Source: Kineococcus aurantiacus (lineage in GTDB: Bacteria > Actinomycetota > Actinomycetes > Actinomycetales > Kineococcaceae). From it: a DNA stretch of 64,000 nt. Location of the stretch: assembly GCF_013409345.1 (NCBI RefSeq), contig NZ_JACCBB010000001.1:1488001-1552000 (forward strand), given 5' to 3'. The position numbers and the translations under genes are program-made. Positions within the stretch are counted from its first letter, which is position 1. Each line of letters opens with the position of its first letter. This document shows positions 1 to 7,778 of this stretch, in pieces. The notes beneath the pieces are model-generated. The model searched no databases, was not told the DNA's origin, and saw only the letters and a list, made by a program, of their open reading frames with translations.

Positions 1-263
1 AGGTTCGGCGGGGCGGTCGTGCGGCCGCGGACCATGTGCTGGTCCGAGCCGCAGATGTTCGTCGCGACGAGCTTCAGGATGACGCCGTGGTCGACCTTGC
101 GGCCGACGTTGGCGGGGTTCACGCCCGGGCCGTCCTTGAGCTCGAAGGTCGGGTAGTCGATGGTCTGGACCTCGACCCGGCCGGGGCCGAGGTAGGCGAC
201 GGCCCGGTTGCCGCTGGGCGTGGCGCCGTTGACGCTGAGGTCGGACGCGGTGGTGGTCGACAT
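1..263 (-). CDS. fdhA: Glutathione-independent formaldehyde dehydrogenase, N-terminal part
   Basis: The first 87 residues of a zinc-dependent medium-chain dehydrogenase are present; the rest lies beyond the window edge. Residues 19-85 (NRAVAYLGPGRVEVQTIDYP, then NPANVGRKVDHGVILK and NICGSDQHMVRGRTT) match the N-terminus of Pseudomonas-type formaldehyde dehydrogenase. That enzyme oxidises formaldehyde to formate with bound NAD and without glutathione. Cys71 in the NICGSD motif is the expected catalytic zinc ligand. The ATG at 263 follows an acceptable purine-rich leader. The gene lies downstream of the marR gene on the same strand, separated by a 22-bp perfect palindrome. The family call is firm; the substrate cannot be confirmed from a fragment. 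Confidence 0.85.
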   Translation of the reverse strand, partial: MSTTTASDLSVNGATPSGNRAVAYLGPGRVEVQTIDYPTFELKDGPGVNPANVGRKVDHGVILKLVATNICGSDQHMVRGRTTAPPN

Positions 264-283
264 GGCGGGGACCCCTCTCACGG

Positions 284-305
284 GCGCCGACACCGGTGTC
301 GGCGC
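284..305. promoter_or_regulatory. 22-bp perfect palindrome ahead of fdhA
   Basis: A perfect 22-bp palindrome (half-site GCGCCGACACC) lies 21 bp upstream of the fdhA start and 58 bp past the marR stop. As DNA it could be an operator for fdhA. As RNA it could be a terminator hairpin for marR, although no T-tract follows. The sequence alone does not decide between the two. Confidence 0.45.
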
Positions 306-363
306 TGTGGGGCCACCCAACCGCCGCCCGGCCGGTCGCGCAAGGGCGGACCGGCGGCGCCGG

Positions 364-831
364 TCACCCCCGCGGGGGGCGGGAGGCGGTCAGGAGCGGT
401 TCGCCGAGCGACCCGCCGAGCCGCTCGGTGAGGTGGGCGAGGACGTGGACGGCGTCGGCGAGGGTGTCGAGGTCGGCCGGCCTCAGGTGCTGCCGGAGGC
501 CGTCGGCGATGCGCCGGACGCGGCCCTCGCGGTCGGCCCGGAGCACCGCGCGCCCCTCGTCGCTGAGGTCGAGCAGGACCTTGCGCCCGTCGGCGGGGTG
601 GGGCGTGGTGGTGAGCCAGCCGAGCCCGACGAGCTCCTTGACGGTGACGGCCATGGTCTGCGGGCGTACGCGGCGGCGGGCGGCGAGGTCGGAGGACGTC
701 ATGGCGCCCTCGCGGTCGAGGGTGCCCAGCACGACGGAGCGGATGGGCGGCAGGGCGTTGTCCTCGTTGACGGAACGGCCGAGCGCGCCGAACACCAGGC
801 GCAGGTCGTGGGCGAGGTCCCGGGTGTCCAT
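364..831 (-). CDS. MarR-family transcriptional regulator
   Basis: A 155-residue protein with the winged-helix MarR layout. It has an N-terminal helix, a helix-turn-helix near residues 33-65 (SVVLGTLDREGAMTSSDLAA then VRPQTMAVTVKEL), a wing with the family's DGR signature (HPADGRKVLLDLSDEG), and a C-terminal dimerisation helix. Such proteins usually repress divergent genes and respond to small phenolic or oxidant ligands. It is divergent from the metal-dependent hydrolase at 893, and the 61-bp gap holds two adjacent inverted repeats that could be its operator. The ATG at 829-831 was chosen because it opens the family-like N-terminus. The ligand is unknown. Confidence 0.85.
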   Translation of the reverse strand: MDTRDLAHDLRLVFGALGRSVNEDNALPPIRSVVLGTLDREGAMTSSDLAARRRVRPQTMAVTVKELVGLGWLTTTPHPADGRKVLLDLSDEGRAVLRADREGRVRRIADGLRQHLRPADLDTLADAVHVLAHLTERLGGSLGEPLLTASRPPRG

Positions 832-852
832 GGGACGAGGCTACCGCAAACC

Positions 853-881
853 TTCAGTGACAACTGAACAGTTTCGACTGT
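853..881. promoter_or_regulatory. Candidate MarR operator, two abutting inverted repeats
   Basis: TTCAGT-N4-ACTGAA (853-868) and ACAGT-TTCG-ACTGT (868-881) sit back to back between the divergent marR and hydrolase starts and share one base. Both carry the CAGT/ACTG core, so a dimeric regulator could bind twice. The second repeat ends 11 bp before the hydrolase ATG. Confidence 0.5.
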
Positions 882-892
882 AGGGTTTCGGC

Positions 893-1516
893 ATGGAGCT
901 CACCAAGCACACCCACGCCACGGTCGTCCTCACCGAGGGCGGTTCCTCGCTGCTGATCGACCCGGGCGCCTACACGCCGAACACGCCGGACCTCCTGGCC
1001 GCCGCCGACGCCGTGCTGTTCACCCACGACCACCCCGACCACGTCGACGCCGACGCCCTGCGGGCCGAGCTGGCCCGGCGCCCCGACCTGCCCGTCTTCG
1101 GCCCCGGCTCCGTGGCCGACGCCGTCGAGGGCGTCCGCCACGTCGGCGCCGGCGACGAGTTCGACGCGGCGGGTTTCACCGTCACCGTCTTCGGCGGGCA
1201 GCACGCCCCCATCCACCCCGACCTGCCGCCGGTGGAGAACGTCGCGTTCCTCGTCGACGGCACGGTCTTCCACCCCGGCGACGCCTACGAGGTGCCCGGC
1301 GTGGAGGTGCGGACGCTGCTGGTGCCCACGAGCGGGCCGTGGGCCAAGCTCAGCGAGGGCGTCGACTTCCTGCGCGCCGTGAAGCCGCAGCGGGCCATCG
1401 CCATCCACGACCTCATGCTCTCCGAGCCCGGTCAGCAGAGCACGTCGCAGTTCACCGAGCAGCTGACCGGGACGCCGCTGGAGATCGTCCCGGTCGGCTC
1501 CACCGTCACCCTCTGA
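893..1516 (+). CDS. Metallo-beta-lactamase-fold metal-dependent hydrolase
   Basis: A 207-residue cytoplasmic protein of the UlaG/UPF0173-like metallo-beta-lactamase superfamily. The metal-binding signature is HDHPDH at residues 45-50, followed by His104 (GGQHAPIH), Asp130 (FHPGDAY) and His172 (AIHDLM). Together these complete a two-metal site. No signal peptide is present. Relatives hydrolyse lactones, phosphodiesters or other esters, and the substrate cannot be named here. The gene is divergent from the MarR regulator and probably controlled by it. Its stop overlaps the convergent beta-glucosidase stop by 11 bp. There is no clear ribosome-binding site before the ATG at 893. Confidence 0.85.
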   Translation: MELTKHTHATVVLTEGGSSLLIDPGAYTPNTPDLLAAADAVLFTHDHPDHVDADALRAELARRPDLPVFGPGSVADAVEGVRHVGAGDEFDAAGFTVTVFGGQHAPIHPDLPPVENVAFLVDGTVFHPGDAYEVPGVEVRTLLVPTSGPWAKLSEGVDFLRAVKPQRAIAIHDLMLSEPGQQSTSQFTEQLTGTPLEIVPVGSTVTL

Positions 1517-2975
1517 GCGCCGCCGGCACCGCGTTGGCCGCCACGACCGTGGCGTACCACAGGGCGCTGTCCTTCAGGGTGCGCTGCTGGGTCGCGTAGT
1601 CGACGTGGACGATGCCGAACCGCTTGGAGAACCCGTAGCTCCACTCGAAGTTGTCCAGGAAGGACCACAGGTAGTAGCCGGTCACGGGGGCCCCGGCCTC
1701 CACGGCGTCGAGCACGGCCGCGAGGTGGTCGCGCAGGTAGCGGGTGCGCTCGACGTCGTGGACCTGCCCCGCGGTGACGACGTCGTCGTAGGCGGCGCCG
1801 TTCTCGGTGACGAGCAGCTCCAGGCCGGGGTGCTCGCGGTGCAGGCGCAGCAGCAGCTCGGTCATGCCGCGCGGGTCCACGCTCCAGCCCATGGCCGTCC
1901 GGTGGCCGGGCAGCTCGGGGAACTCGACGTCCTCGCAGGCCACCCAGGGGCTGTGCGCGCTGTTCCCGTGCCCGTCGGCCTCGGCCCGCGGGGCCGCCCC
2001 GTCCCAGGCGCGCACCACGGTCGGGCTGTAGTAGTTCACCCCCAGCACGTCCAGCGGCTGGTGGATGAGCGCCAGGTCGCCCTCGTGCACGAAGGACCAG
2101 TCGGTCGCGGCGGCGGTGTCGGCCAGCACGTCGGCCGGGTAGCTCCCGTGCAGGACCGGGTCGAGGAACACCCGGTTCTGCAGCCCGTCGACGCGGCGCA
2201 CCGCGTCGGCGTCGGCCTTGCGCGAACCCTCGGTGCGCACCCACGCCAGGTTCAGGGTGAGGGCGACGCGCGCGCCGGGCGCGGCCCGGCGGACCGCCGC
2301 CGCCCCCAGCCCGTGGGCCAGGTTGAGGTGGTGCACCGCGGCCAGCGCCGCGGCCGGTTCGGTGCGGCCCGGGGCGTGCACGCCGGAGGCGTAGCCCAGG
2401 TACGCCGAGCACCACGGCTCGTTGAGGGTGATGAACGTCCGCACCCGGTCCCCCAGGGCCGCGGCGACGACCTCGGCGTACTCGGCGAACCGCTCGGCGG
2501 TCCGGCGCGACGTCCAGCCCCCCGCGTCCTCCAGGGCCTGCGGCAGGTCCCAGTGGTACAGCGTGACGGCCGGCTCGATGCCCGCGGCCAGCAGCTCGTC
2601 CACCAGCGTCGAGTAGAACGCCAGGCCCGCCCCGTTGACCGGGCCGAGGGCGTCGGCGCTCACCTGCGGGGTGATGCGCGGCCAGGCGACGGAGAACCGG
2701 TAGGAGGCCAGCCCCAGCCGCTTCATGAGGGCGATGTCCTCGCGGAACCGGTGGTAGTGGTCGTCGGCGACGTCGCCGGTGTCCCCGCCGGCGACGCGGC
2801 CGGGGGTGTGGCTGTAGGTGTCCCAGATGGAGGGGGTGCGGCCGTCCTCGGCCACCGCTCCCTCGACCTGGTAGGCGGCCGTGGCGGTGCCCCAGACGAA
2901 ACCGGGCGGGAAGCTGCGCGCCCCGGTGCCCTCGGCGGTCTCGACGGCGGTGGGGTTGTCTTCGGTGGTGGTCAC
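1506..2975 (-). CDS. bglC: GH1 beta-glucosidase
   Basis: A 489-residue cytoplasmic glycoside hydrolase family 1 enzyme of normal length. It starts with the [18 protein letters not shown] signature. The acid/base is Glu186 in TLNEPW and the nucleophile is Glu391 in VTENGA. The expected reaction is hydrolysis of imported cellobiose or other beta-glucosides to glucose. It is the last gene of a binding protein-permease-permease-glucosidase operon, 28 bp after the second permease. This is the gene order of the cebEFG-bglC cellobiose operon of Streptomyces. A separate ATPase, not in this window, would energise the importer. Confidence 0.93.
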   Translation of the reverse strand: MTTTEDNPTAVETAEGTGARSFPPGFVWGTATAAYQVEGAVAEDGRTPSIWDTYSHTPGRVAGGDTGDVADDHYHRFREDIALMKRLGLASYRFSVAWPRITPQVSADALGPVNGAGLAFYSTLVDELLAAGIEPAVTLYHWDLPQALEDAGGWTSRRTAERFAEYAEVVAAALGDRVRTFITLNEPWCSAYLGYASGVHAPGRTEPAAALAAVHHLNLAHGLGAAAVRRAAPGARVALTLNLAWVRTEGSRKADADAVRRVDGLQNRVFLDPVLHGSYPADVLADTAAATDWSFVHEGDLALIHQPLDVLGVNYYSPTVVRAWDGAAPRAEADGHGNSAHSPWVACEDVEFPELPGHRTAMGWSVDPRGMTELLLRLHREHPGLELLVTENGAAYDDVVTAGQVHDVERTRYLRDHLAAVLDAVEAGAPVTGYYLWSFLDNFEWSYGFSKRFGIVHVDYATQQRTLKDSALWYATVVAANAVPAALRG

Positions 2976-3003
2976 GGGGTCCTCTCGGGAAGGGGTGGGA
3001 CGG

Positions 3004-3897
3004 TCAGCCCTTGACCGCGCCGGCGATGATGCCGCTGACGATCTGCCGGCCCAGGAGCAGGAACACGACGATGACGGGCAGGGTGCCGACGAGGGTGCCG
3101 GCCATGATGATCGAGGTGTCCGGGACGTAGCCGCTGCCCAGGTTGTTCAGCGCCACCTGGACCGTCGGCGTCGTGGAGTTCAGCGTGATGACGGGCCAGA
3201 AGAAGTCGTTCCAGCTCGTCATGAAGGTGAGCATGCCCAGCACGGCCATGCCCGGGCGGGCGATGGGCAGGACGATGCTGACGACGGTGCGCGTCGAGGA
3301 CGCCCCGTCGACCTTGGCGGCCTCCAGCAGTTCGTCCGGCAGGGTCTGGACGAGGTACTGCCGCATGAAGAACACGCCGAACGCGCTGACCAGGGTCGGC
3401 AGGATCACCGACTCCAGGCGGCCGGCCAGGCCCCAGTCCGACATCAGCTTGTACAGGGGCACCACGCCGAGGGACGGCGGGATCATGAGGGTGCCGATGG
3501 TGATGGCGAACAGGGCCTTCTTGCCGCGGAACCGGAGCTTGGCGAAGGCGAACCCGGCGAGGGTGCAGAACAGCAGGGTCCCGGCCGTCGTGATCCCGGA
3601 GACGATGAGGGAGTTCACGATGGACAGCCCGATGGCCTGCTGGTCCAGCGCCGTCGTGATGTTCTGCCACAGGTAGGGGCCGGGCAGGAACGGCGGCGGC
3701 GAGGTGTTCATCTCCGCCATGGGCCGGCTGGCGGCCACGACCATGTAGTAGAAGGGCACGATGAACAGGAACGCCGTGACGACGAGCAGCACGTACGTCA
3801 CCGGTCCCGCGGCGTCGGGGGCGCGGTAGCGCCGGCGCCGGCCACCGGGGGGCGGCGGCGCGGCCAGGGCGGCCTCGCGGACGGTGGTGGCGCTCAT
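3004..3897 (-). CDS. Sugar ABC transporter permease, CebG/MalG-type
   Basis: A 297-residue inner-membrane permease with about six membrane helices. It carries the EAA-loop signature ([28 protein letters not shown]) that docks the ATPase, and ends in the typical AGAVKG tail. The ATG at 3897 overlaps the upstream permease stop in an ATGA, so translation is coupled; an open frame continues far upstream, but as a shadow of the neighbouring permease. It is the partner of the permease at 3894-4871 and the binding protein at 4946-6265. By synteny it is a CebG equivalent for cellobiose/beta-glucoside uptake (inference). Confidence 0.92.
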   Translation of the reverse strand: MSATTVREAALAAPPPPGGRRRRYRAPDAAGPVTYVLLVVTAFLFIVPFYYMVVAASRPMAEMNTSPPPFLPGPYLWQNITTALDQQAIGLSIVNSLIVSGITTAGTLLFCTLAGFAFAKLRFRGKKALFAITIGTLMIPPSLGVVPLYKLMSDWGLAGRLESVILPTLVSAFGVFFMRQYLVQTLPDELLEAAKVDGASSTRTVVSIVLPIARPGMAVLGMLTFMTSWNDFFWPVITLNSTTPTVQVALNNLGSGYVPDTSIIMAGTLVGTLPVIVVFLLLGRQIVSGIIAGAVKG

Positions 3898-4871
3898 CGG
3901 CGGGCTCCTTCGGTGTCGCGGTCCCGCCAGCGGGCGAGGGCGGTGTTGAGCAGGACCAGGACGACGATGAGCAGGAACGTCACCCAGGCGATGGTGGCGG
4001 CCCGGCCCAGGGCGCCGAACGCCCACCCCTGCTGGTACATGAACAGCCCCAGCGTCTGGTACTGGTTCAGCGCTCCCCCGTCGACCCCGCCGAACAGCAG
4101 CGGCTCGCCGAACAGCTGCGTCGCACCGATCGTGGAGACGACGACGGTGAACAGGATCGTCGGGCGCAGGCCCGGCAGGGTGACGTGCACGAACTGCTGC
4201 CAGCGGTTCGCCCCGTCCAGCGCGGCGGCCTCGTACAGGTCGGTGGAGATGGACTGCATGCCGGCCAGGTAGATGAGGGCGTTGTAGCCGGTCCAGCGCC
4301 ACGTGACGATGACCGCGATCGCGATCTGGGCGCTGAGGTCGCCGTTGCGCCAGTCCAGCCCGTCGAGCCCGACGAGGGACAGCAGCCAGTTCGCCAGCCC
4401 GCCGTCGCGGCCGAAGATCTGCGCGAACACCAGCGTGGAGGCGGCCACCGAGGTCGCGTACGGCATGATCATCGAGACGCGGAACACGTTGCGCGCCCGC
4501 ATCCGGTAGTTCAGCAGGTGCGCCAGGCCCAGGGCCAGCAGCAGCTGCGGCACGGTGGACAGGATGCCGATGGTGATCGTCTTGAGCAGCGCGTTGTAGA
4601 ACTTCGGGTTGGTGAACAGCCAGGTGTAGTTGTCCCAGCCCGTCCACTCCGGGTCCGACCCCAGCTCGTAGCGGTGGAAGCTGATCCACATCGTGTAGAC
4701 GAGGGGGAAGAGCCCGAAGGCGAGGAACAGCAGGAAGAACGGGGCGACGTAGGCGTAGGGGGCGGTGACGCCCTCCAGGCGGAACAGCCGCGACCGCAGG
4801 CTCGGGCGGGGTCCGGGGGTCGCGCGGGGACCGGCGGGGGCCGGGGGCGCGGTCGTGCTCGGTGTGCTCAC
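3894..4871 (-). CDS. Sugar ABC transporter permease, CebF/MalF-type
   Basis: A 325-residue inner-membrane permease with about six membrane helices after a proline- and alanine-rich cytoplasmic N-terminus. The EAA-loop is DLYEAAALDGANRWQQFVHV, followed by the LPGLRPT turn typical of MalF-like permeases. The start at 4871 is a GTG preceded by GAGGAG. A long GC-rich hairpin separates it from the upstream binding-protein gene, probably giving more binding protein than permease. By operon position it corresponds to CebF. Confidence 0.92.
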   Translation of the reverse strand: MSTPSTTAPPAPAGPRATPGPRPSLRSRLFRLEGVTAPYAYVAPFFLLFLAFGLFPLVYTMWISFHRYELGSDPEWTGWDNYTWLFTNPKFYNALLKTITIGILSTVPQLLLALGLAHLLNYRMRARNVFRVSMIMPYATSVAASTLVFAQIFGRDGGLANWLLSLVGLDGLDWRNGDLSAQIAIAVIVTWRWTGYNALIYLAGMQSISTDLYEAAALDGANRWQQFVHVTLPGLRPTILFTVVVSTIGATQLFGEPLLFGGVDGGALNQYQTLGLFMYQQGWAFGALGRAATIAWVTFLLIVVLVLLNTALARWRDRDTEGARR

Positions 4872-4902
4872 GCGGGTCTCCTCGCGAGGTCGGCGGGGTG
4901 GT

Positions 4903-4936
4903 CCGGGGCGGGCGCCGCGCGCGGCGCCCGCCCCGG
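4903..4936 (-). terminator. 34-bp palindrome between binding protein and permease genes
   Basis: A perfect 34-bp palindrome (arms CCGGGGCGGGCGCCGC and its complement around GC) lies in the 74-bp gap between the binding-protein stop and the first permease start. As RNA it forms a very stable hairpin without a T-tract. An intra-operon attenuator or mRNA-stabilising stem is likely, as is common after binding-protein genes. Confidence 0.7.
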
Positions 4937-4945
4937 GGTTCGGCC

Positions 4946-6265
4946 TCAGCCGATCTGGTTGGCGAGGTCCTTCGAGGCGGCCTGCCAGGCGTCGGCGGGG
5001 CTCACGCCGTTGGTCTCGACCGACAGCAGGGACTGCACGAGGGAGGACTTCACGACGGCGTCCTCCTCACCGAGGATCTGTGTGGGGGCGGCCTCGGCGG
5101 CGGCGGAGAACACCTTCCCGATGGGGGCGCCCTGGAAGTACTCGTCGGTGGCGCCGGAGACGAGGTCGAACGCCCCCGTGTTGGACGGGAAGTTCCCGCC
5201 GACGCCGAAGACCTTGGCCTGCTGCTCGGGGTCGGTCAGCCACTTCACGAGCTTGGCGGCCTCCTCGGTGTTCTTGCTGGACTTGGGGATGCCCAGGTAC
5301 GAGCCGCCCCAGTTCCCGCCGGCCCCGCCGGGCAGGGAGGTGAGGTTCCACTTGCCCGCGCCGGCGTCACCGGCCTTGCCCTTGATGTAGCCGACCATCC
5401 AGGCCGGGCAGGCGATCGTGGCGAACGCGCCGCCACCGAAACCCTTGTCCCAGGCGGGGTCCTCGAACTGCTCCAGCTTGGCCGTGAGGTTCTCGGCGGC
5501 CGCGGTCGCGGCGGTGTCGAACGCCTTCTTCACGGCCGGGTTGCTGTCCCACACGAGCTCGCCGGAGGAGTCGTAGTAGATCTCCTCCTCGGTGGACACG
5601 ATGGCGTTGTAGAACCCGCCGGCGGAGTCCATCCAGGCGGTGCCCGCGGGCGCCTTGGCCTTGAACTCCCGGCCCAGGGCGAGGTAGTCGTCCCAGCTGC
5701 CCAGCCGGGCGGCCAGCTGCGCCGGGTCGGTGGGCAAACCCGCCTGCCCGAGCAGGTCGCTGCGGTAGCACAGCCCCATGGGGCCGATGTCGGTGCCCAG
5801 GGCCAGCACCTTCCCGTCCTCGGTGGTGGCGGCGGCCGACTTCCACTCGGGGTAGTTGGCGACCTGGTCACCGGCGGGGGTGCCCTTGAGGTCGGTCCAC
5901 TTGTCGCCCTGGTTGGCCACGACGTCGGCGATGCGGCCGACCTCGATGCCCTGCACGTCGGCGGCCCCGTTGCCCGAGGCCAGCTTGGTCTGCAGCGCCG
6001 GCCAGTAGTTGTTCTCCCCCTGCGTCGACTCGTACTGGATGGTGACGTCGGGGTTCTGCTTCTCGTACTCGTCGAACAGACCGGCCTCCTCGTAGCCGAA
6101 GGTCCCGAAGAGGCTGACCGTCAGGTTGGTCTTGCCGTCGGAGGCGCTGGCGTCGCTCGCGCCGGAGGAGGCGGTGCTGCAGGAGGTGATGAGCAGCGCG
6201 CCGACGAGGGTGGTCGCGGCGGCCGCGAGGGCCTTGCTGCGCGTGGTGGGCCGTGCAGTGGTCAT
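4946..6265 (-). CDS. Sugar-binding lipoprotein of ABC importer, CebE-like
   Basis: A 439-residue extracellular solute-binding protein of the family 1 type. The signal peptide ends in a lipobox (ALLITSC, Cys29), so it is lipid-anchored outside the membrane. The body shows the usual bilobal pattern: NLTVSLFGTFGYEEAGLFDE near the N-terminus, then PEWKSAAATTEDGKVLAL, and a C-terminal tail with VETNGVSPADAWQAA. It delivers sugar to the permeases encoded downstream. The ATG at 6265 has GAGGAG before it. Two LacI-type operators lie 54-100 bp upstream, so it is the first gene of the regulated transcript. Cellobiose or another beta-glucoside is inferred from the GH1 enzyme in the operon. Confidence 0.92.
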   Translation of the reverse strand: MTTARPTTRSKALAAAATTLVGALLITSCSTASSGASDASASDGKTNLTVSLFGTFGYEEAGLFDEYEKQNPDVTIQYESTQGENNYWPALQTKLASGNGAADVQGIEVGRIADVVANQGDKWTDLKGTPAGDQVANYPEWKSAAATTEDGKVLALGTDIGPMGLCYRSDLLGQAGLPTDPAQLAARLGSWDDYLALGREFKAKAPAGTAWMDSAGGFYNAIVSTEEEIYYDSSGELVWDSNPAVKKAFDTAATAAAENLTAKLEQFEDPAWDKGFGGGAFATIACPAWMVGYIKGKAGDAGAGKWNLTSLPGGAGGNWGGSYLGIPKSSKNTEEAAKLVKWLTDPEQQAKVFGVGGNFPSNTGAFDLVSGATDEYFQGAPIGKVFSAAAEAAPTQILGEEDAVVKSSLVQSLLSVETNGVSPADAWQAASKDLANQIG

Positions 6266-6318
6266 GGGAGAACTCCTCGGGCCTCGCCGGAGCGGCGGAT
6301 CGACGGTGATCAGGGGTC

Positions 6319-6365
6319 CGTGAGAGCGCTCTCACGATGGGGCTGTCTCCGTGAGAGCGCTCTCA
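6319..6365 (-). promoter_or_regulatory. Paired LacI/CebR-type operators
   Basis: TGAGAGCGCTCTCA occurs twice, at 6321-6334 (inside an 18-bp perfect palindrome, 6319-6336) and at 6352-6365. The centres are 31 bp apart, about three helical turns. The core differs from the Streptomyces CebR box (TGGGAGCGCTCCCA) by one base per half. The sites lie between the regulator's stop and the binding-protein start, so the regulator at 6440-7456 is the obvious ligand. Confidence 0.85.
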
Positions 6366-6410
6366 AGGGATGCCCACAGCATCGACCCGGAGGGTTCCCC
6401 GTGTCAACGC

Positions 6411-6446
6411 CTCAGGACCGGCACCTCAGGACCGGCGCCTCAGGAC
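6411..6446. repeat. 14-bp direct repeat at the end of the LacI gene
   Basis: The unit CTCAGGACCGGCNC is repeated at 6411 and 6425, with a third partial copy at 6439. It spans the stop of the LacI-type gene. The function is unknown and it may be a simple slippage duplication. Confidence 0.6.
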
Positions 6447-7456
6447 GTGGCGCGTTCGACGAGCTGGGTCGGGACCACGACGTCGGCCACCCCGGGCGCC
6501 CCGTCGACCAGGGCCAGCAGCAGGCCCGCCAGCTCCCGCCCCATCTCCACCACCGGCTGGCGCACCGTCGTCAGCGGCGGCGTCGCGGCCGCGGCCAGCG
6601 GGGCGTCGTCGAAGCCGACGACGCGCACCTGCCCGGGCACGGCCCGCCCGGCCGCCGCCAGCGCCTGCAGCGCTCCCGCGGCCATGAGGTCGTTGGCCGC
6701 GAACACCCCGTCCAGGTCCGGCCAGCGCTCCAGCAGCACCCGCGTCGCGGCCCGGCCGCCGTCGGCCGTGAAGTCGCCCACCTCGGCCAGCCCCGCGCTG
6801 AAGCGGCGGTGCTGGGCCCGCAGCTCGGTGCGGAAGCCCGCCAGCCGCTCCTGCCCCACGCGCATGTCCATCGGCCCGGCCACGGTGACGACCCGCCGGC
6901 AGCCGCGCTCGAGCAGGTGGCGGGTCGCGGTGCGCGCCCCGCCGACGTTGTCGGCCGAGACGAACGGCACCGTGCTGCCCTCGTCGTAGGGGCGCCCGGA
7001 CAGCACCACCGGGATGCCGGCGTCCTGCAGGTGCTGCGGCAGCGGGTCCGGCCCGTGCACCGAGACCAGGATCGCCCCGTCGACGTGCCCGCCGCGGGCG
7101 TAGCGCTCGAAGCGCTCGCGCTCGCGCTCGGTCGAGAGCACCACCAGGACGAGCTGGACCTCCCGCTCGGCGAGCCGGGCCTGAGCCCCGCTGAGGACCA
7201 GCGGGAAGTAGGAGTCGGCGAAGAACCGCTCGACCGGCTCGACGACGACCAGCGCCACCGACCCGGTGCGGCGGGTCACCAGCGAGCGCGCCGCCTGGTT
7301 GGGCACGTAGGCCAGCTCCGCGGCGGCCCGCAGCACCGCCTCCCGCGCCGCGTCGCTGACCCGGCCGTACCCGGCCAGGACGCGCCCGGCCGTGGCCCGG
7401 GACACCCCCGCGCGCGCCGCGACGGAGTTCAGGGTCGGCGCGCTCGGGCTCGGCAC
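6440..7456 (-). CDS. cebR: LacI-family repressor, CebR-like
   Basis: A 338-residue LacI/GalR regulator. Residues 8-30 (TLNSVAARAGVSRATAGRVL) form the helix-turn-helix, followed by the hinge (YVPNQAARSLVTRRTG) and a periplasmic-binding-protein-like effector domain ending with VVGFDDAPLAAAATPPLTTV. The GTG at 7456 is chosen because GGGAGA lies six bases upstream and the HTH starts right after; an open frame continues upstream but is not LacI-like. It precedes the beta-glucoside import operon on the same strand. The two TGAGAGCGCTCTCA operators downstream of its stop make it the likely repressor, relieved by cellobiose or a related sugar (inference from the CebR family). Confidence 0.88.
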   Translation of the reverse strand: MPSPSAPTLNSVAARAGVSRATAGRVLAGYGRVSDAAREAVLRAAAELAYVPNQAARSLVTRRTGSVALVVVEPVERFFADSYFPLVLSGAQARLAEREVQLVLVVLSTERERERFERYARGGHVDGAILVSVHGPDPLPQHLQDAGIPVVLSGRPYDEGSTVPFVSADNVGGARTATRHLLERGCRRVVTVAGPMDMRVGQERLAGFRTELRAQHRRFSAGLAEVGDFTADGGRAATRVLLERWPDLDGVFAANDLMAAGALQALAAAGRAVPGQVRVVGFDDAPLAAAATPPLTTVRQPVVEMGRELAGLLLALVDGAPGVADVVVPTQLVERATS

Positions 7457-7482
7457 GGTGTCTCCCGCTGGTCGTCCGTCGG

Positions 7483-7731
7483 TCAGTGGCCGCCGGGGCG
7501 GCGGGCCGATCCTCGCAGACCGCGCAGCCCGCGGACGCCGATGACGGCGATCGCCGTCCCCAGCACCAGGCTCACGACGACGAGCACGAGGTGGACGAGG
7601 AGGAACGGCTGGGCGCCGTCGTCGAACGAGCGCGGGTCGCCCCAGATGTTGCGCAGGAAGTTGGGCCAGATGAACCAGCTCCAGACGCCGAACAGGACGA
7701 GGAACCAGCTGACGGGCTTCGACAGGACCAC
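7483..7731 (-). CDS. SCO4848-family small membrane protein
   Basis: An 82-residue protein whose N-terminus (LSKPVSWFLVLFGVWSWF, then IWPNFLRNIW) matches the conserved actinobacterial SCO4848 family. Two membrane segments are visible, near residues 7-25 and 42-65, linked by a short loop with a DDGAQPF stretch. The function is unknown. The GTG at 7731 has GGGAGG upstream. As in other actinobacteria, it sits near trpS and a YihY-type gene. It ends 26 bp before the LacI start on the same strand. Confidence 0.78.
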   Translation of the reverse strand: MVLSKPVSWFLVLFGVWSWFIWPNFLRNIWGDPRSFDDGAQPFLLVHLVLVVVSLVLGTAIAVIGVRGLRGLRGSARRPGGH

Positions 7732-7778
7732 GGGGCGATCCTCCCACCCCGGGACCGGCGGCCGGCGCGGCCGCCTCG

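Noticed and set aside
7457-7747. N-terminal extension of the LacI-type protein
   Set aside because: The extension overlaps the SCO4848-type gene in another frame. The LacI helix-turn-helix starts right after the GTG at 7456, which has its own ribosome-binding site.
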